A stretch of DNA of 64,000 nucleotides from Actinomadura sp. NBRC 104412 (GTDB lineage: Bacteria; Actinomycetota; Actinomycetes; Streptosporangiales; Streptosporangiaceae), in the NCBI RefSeq assembly GCF_030269515.1, contig NZ_BSTM01000011.1:62001-126000 (forward strand), given 5' to 3'. Positions 61,704 through 64,000 of this stretch are shown one piece after another. The notes beneath the pieces are model-generated. The model ran no database searches and was not told the origin of the DNA. It was given only the letters and a program-made list of their open reading frames with translations. Both the position numbers and the translations under genes were made by a program. Every line of letters starts with the position of its first letter. The stretch's first letter is position 1.

Positions 61704-62803
61704 TGTTCACCGTGCTCGGTACGCCGGGTGACCGCCGCACCGAGTTGTTCGCCGCCGCCTGCCGCGGTGCTGGCCTGCCCCCGCCTCACCTCGTCCCCTG
61801 GACGGACGCCGTGCGGGGTGACCCGTCGATCGCGCCGGGCTCGCTGCTGCGCTTGGACTCGCCTGGCGAGAACGCGGCGGTGGATGCGTTGCTGCGCGGT
61901 CCGGGAAATCCCGCCCGGGTGGGCGGGGGCGCACGGTGGTACGCGTCCTTCACCTCCGCCCTGGAACGGGTCGCCGCCGCGGGGGAACGGGCGGGCGCAC
62001 GGCCGCTCAACGACGTGGCCGAGATCGCGGTGATGTGCGACAAGCGGCGCTGCCATGCGCGCCTTGAGTCGGCGGGCGTTCCCGTCCCGGAGGCGCTGCC
62101 GCCAGTCCACGGCTACGCGGAACTGCGCGAGCGGATGGCGGACGCGGGCATGCCACGGGTGTTCGTCAAACCGGCGCACGGGTCGTCCGCGTCCGGCGTG
62201 GTGGCCTTGCAGACCGCGCGCCGGGGCCGGATCAGGGCCATCAGCTCTGCGGCGCCCTCGCCCGCCGGGGACGGCTACTACAACTCGCTGCGCGTCCAGA
62301 CGTACGAGACCGAGGCCGAGGTGGCGCGGCTCATCGACACGCTGGCCCCGGACGGGCTCCACGTGGAGCGGTGGCTGCCCAAGGCGGCGCTGGACGGCCG
62401 CGTCCTCGACCTGCGCGTGGTCGTGACCGCGGGGGAGCCGTCGCATGTGGTGGTGCGCAGCAGCCGGTCGCCCATGACCAACCTGCACCTCGGGGGGACG
62501 CGGGGCGACGTGGACGCCGTGCGCCGGGCGATGGGGGAGTCCGGCTGGGCGCGGGCCCTTGACGTCGCGGCGCGGGCGGCGGCGTGCTTCCCGCGCAGCC
62601 TGATGGTGGGCGTGGACCTGCTCGTCCAGATCGGCTGGCAGCGGTACGCGGTCGGCGAGGTGAACGCGTTCGGCGACCTGCTGCCCGGGATCACCGGCCT
62701 GCCCGGCACCCGGTTCGCCGGGCAGGACACCTACACCGCCCAGGTCACCGCCGCCACGGCGCAGGTCACCGCCACCACGGCACAGGTCATCGCGCTCGCG
62801 TGA
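61700..62803 (+). CDS. STM4014 family protein, ATP-grasp-like
   Basis: 367 residues starting ATG-ATG at 61700. VFVKPAHGSSASGVVAL (phosphate-binding loop of ATP-grasp), CDKRRCHARLESAGVPVPEA and GVDLLVQIGWQRYAVGEVNAFGD (metal-binding Asn/Glu) indicate an ATP-grasp ligase fold. Such enzymes join carboxylates to amines via acyl phosphates. The last 21 residues are three 7-residue repeats (AQVTAAT, AQVTATT, AQVIALA) from 21-bp DNA repeats at 62738-62800. Overlaps copy 2 of STM4015. Confidence 0.87.
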   Translation: MMFTVLGTPGDRRTELFAAACRGAGLPPPHLVPWTDAVRGDPSIAPGSLLRLDSPGENAAVDALLRGPGNPARVGGGARWYASFTSALERVAAAGERAGARPLNDVAEIAVMCDKRRCHARLESAGVPVPEALPPVHGYAELRERMADAGMPRVFVKPAHGSSASGVVALQTARRGRIRAISSAAPSPAGDGYYNSLRVQTYETEAEVARLIDTLAPDGLHVERWLPKAALDGRVLDLRVVVTAGEPSHVVVRSSRSPMTNLHLGGTRGDVDAVRRAMGESGWARALDVAARAAACFPRSLMVGVDLLVQIGWQRYAVGEVNAFGDLLPGITGLPGTRFAGQDTYTAQVTAATAQVTATTAQVIALA

Positions 62804-62814
62804 GGCGTCCCGGC

Positions 62815-63612
62815 ATGTATGACATGAACGAGATCATCGGTAGCCACGACGTGCTGCTGGTGACGCTGGACACGCTCCGCTACGATGTGGCCGCCGAGCT
62901 TGCCGCCACCGGGCAGACACCGAACCTCTGCCGCCTCCTCCCAGGGGGCCAGTGGGAACGCCGCCACACCCCTGGAAGCTTCACCTACGCCGCACACGCC
63001 GCGATGCTGGCGGGGTTCCTGCCTACACCGGCACGTCCGGGCCCACATCCACGCCTGTTCGCCGGCCGGTTCCCTGGGAGCGAGACCACCGCCCCTGGCA
63101 CCTGGGTGTTCGACGCCGCCGACCTGCCGTCCGGGCTGGCCCAGGCGGGGTACCACACCGTCTGCGTCGGCGGCGTCGGCTTCTTCAACAAGCTGACACC
63201 CCTCGGCTCCGCCCTGCCCGCCCTCTTCGCCGAGAGCCACTGGGAACCCGGGTTCGGCGTCACCGACCCCGACTCCCTCCCCAACCAGATCGACCGCGTC
63301 GCCGAGATCCTGCGTCGGCTTCCGTCCACGCGACGGCTGTTCCTCCTGCTCAACGTCGCGGCCCTGCACCAGCCGAACTGGTTCTACCTGGACGGGGCCG
63401 CACCCGGCGACGACTCGCGCGACTCCCACGCCGCCGCGCTCCGCCATGCCGACCGGCACCTCGGCCGCCTATTCGCCCTCGTGCGCCGGCCCTCCTTCGT
63501 GATCGTCTGCTCCGACCACGGAACGGCGTACGGCGAGGACGGCCACACCGGTCACCGCATCGGCCACGAGGTCGTCTGGACCGTCCCATACGGAGAGTTC
63601 GTTCTGACATGA
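62815..63612 (+). CDS. STM4013/SEN3800 family hydrolase, alkaline-phosphatase/sulfatase fold
   Basis: 265 residues. LLVTLDTLRYDV holds the first metal-binding Asp, PGSFTYAAHAAMLAGFLP the nucleophile region (Thr or Ser rather than the Cys of sulfatases), and IVCSDHGTAYGEDGHTGH the second metal site. It is therefore a predicted metal-dependent phospho- or sulfo-transferring hydrolase. Its ATG is 12 bp after the STM4014 stop and its stop overlaps the radical SAM start (ATGA). Confidence 0.85.
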   Translation: MYDMNEIIGSHDVLLVTLDTLRYDVAAELAATGQTPNLCRLLPGGQWERRHTPGSFTYAAHAAMLAGFLPTPARPGPHPRLFAGRFPGSETTAPGTWVFDAADLPSGLAQAGYHTVCVGGVGFFNKLTPLGSALPALFAESHWEPGFGVTDPDSLPNQIDRVAEILRRLPSTRRLFLLLNVAALHQPNWFYLDGAAPGDDSRDSHAAALRHADRHLGRLFALVRRPSFVIVCSDHGTAYGEDGHTGHRIGHEVVWTVPYGEFVLT

Positions 63613-64000
63613 CCGGTCCCTATCAGCAGTACGTCTACGCCTATCCGCACAAGACCGCGTACCGTCCACTCACACCCCGCCCCTCGCTCCACTCCGTGTG
63701 GGGTGAGGAGGACCGTTCCGCGCTCTTCCTCTACCTGCACATCCCGTTCTGCGAGATGCGGTGCGGCTTCTGCAACCTCTTCACCCGTACCGGCGCACCC
63801 GAAGACCTCACCCGTGCCTACCTGGACGCGCTCGACCGCCAGGCGACCGCCGTCCAGGACGCGCTGGGCGACGCCACGTTCGCCATGGCCGCCTTCGGAG
63901 GCGGAACCCCCACCTACCTGAACGCCCGCGAACTGGAACGCCTCTGCGACATCGCCGCGCGCTTCGCCTCCCTGGGCTCGATCCCGCTGGGCGTGGAGAC
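63609..64000 (+). CDS. STM4012 family radical SAM protein (3' truncated by the window)
   Basis: The first 130 codons of a larger gene. YVYAYPHKTAYRPL is followed by LYLHIPFCEMRCGFCNLFT, where Cys48, Cys52 and Cys55 (CxxxCxxC) bind the [4Fe-4S] cluster, and by AFGGGTPTYLNARELERL (SAM binding, GGGTP). It is of the coproporphyrinogen-oxidase-like radical SAM branch. In other genomes STM4012 is followed by a second radical SAM (STM4011), expected just past the window. Confidence 0.9.
   Translation, partial: MTGPYQQYVYAYPHKTAYRPLTPRPSLHSVWGEEDRSALFLYLHIPFCEMRCGFCNLFTRTGAPEDLTRAYLDALDRQATAVQDALGDATFAMAAFGGGTPTYLNARELERLCDIAARFASLGSIPLGVE

Overview
The window is chromosomal DNA of a high-GC actinomycete. 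Codons end overwhelmingly in G or C, GTG and TTG starts are common, and the gene order lexA - nrdR - nrdJ - rnhB - hrdB - parE - parC follows a core block that I recall from Streptomyces. The GC-rich repeat islands and family make-up suggest Streptosporangiales, perhaps an Actinomadura relative; that placement is inference. Nothing indicates a plasmid or prophage, and no tRNA, rRNA or CRISPR array was seen.

Layout. Positions 1-9285: lipid and general metabolism (partial cyclopropane synthase, aminotransferase, alpha/beta hydrolase, cytochrome P450, acyl-CoA ligase), then leuS behind a leader peptide with three consecutive Leu codons. 9286-12241: a duplicated non-coding repeat, lexA with an SOS box, a LysM gene that appears frameshifted, and an SDR lacking its catalytic lysine. 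12242-17958: nrdR and a B12-dependent ribonucleotide reductase (nrdJ) split by two inteins, preceded by paired NrdR boxes. 18124-32516: TetR, orphan groEL, pirin, lipoate ligase, DoxX, a TerD fusion, two HhH/RNase H repair genes, a membrane-anchored double AAA ATPase, a histidine phosphatase and the pxpABC 5-oxoprolinase operon. 32517-33160 is a repeat island.

33161-38222 is a minus-strand group of poorly known genes: a small internally repeated protein, two TY-Chap/SseB-like paralogues, a DUF1841-like protein and a small helical protein. 38386-47628: cytochrome b / molybdopterin oxidoreductase pair, HhH-GPD repair protein, RsbU-like phosphatase, principal sigma factor hrdB, a repeat-type hypothetical, yaaA and a zinc-ribbon protein. 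47756-57522: ABC exporter, parE, a second copy of the repeat island, hemerythrin, thioredoxin-like and ketosteroid-isomerase-like genes, and parC. 57629-58795: lactate monooxygenase.

The right end (59714-64000) is the most interesting part: an overlapping operon of two STM4015-like leucine-rich proteins, an STM4014-like ATP-grasp protein, an STM4013-like phosphatase/sulfatase-fold hydrolase and an STM4012-like radical SAM enzyme cut by the window end. This set is conserved in distant bacteria, and I know of no established function for it.
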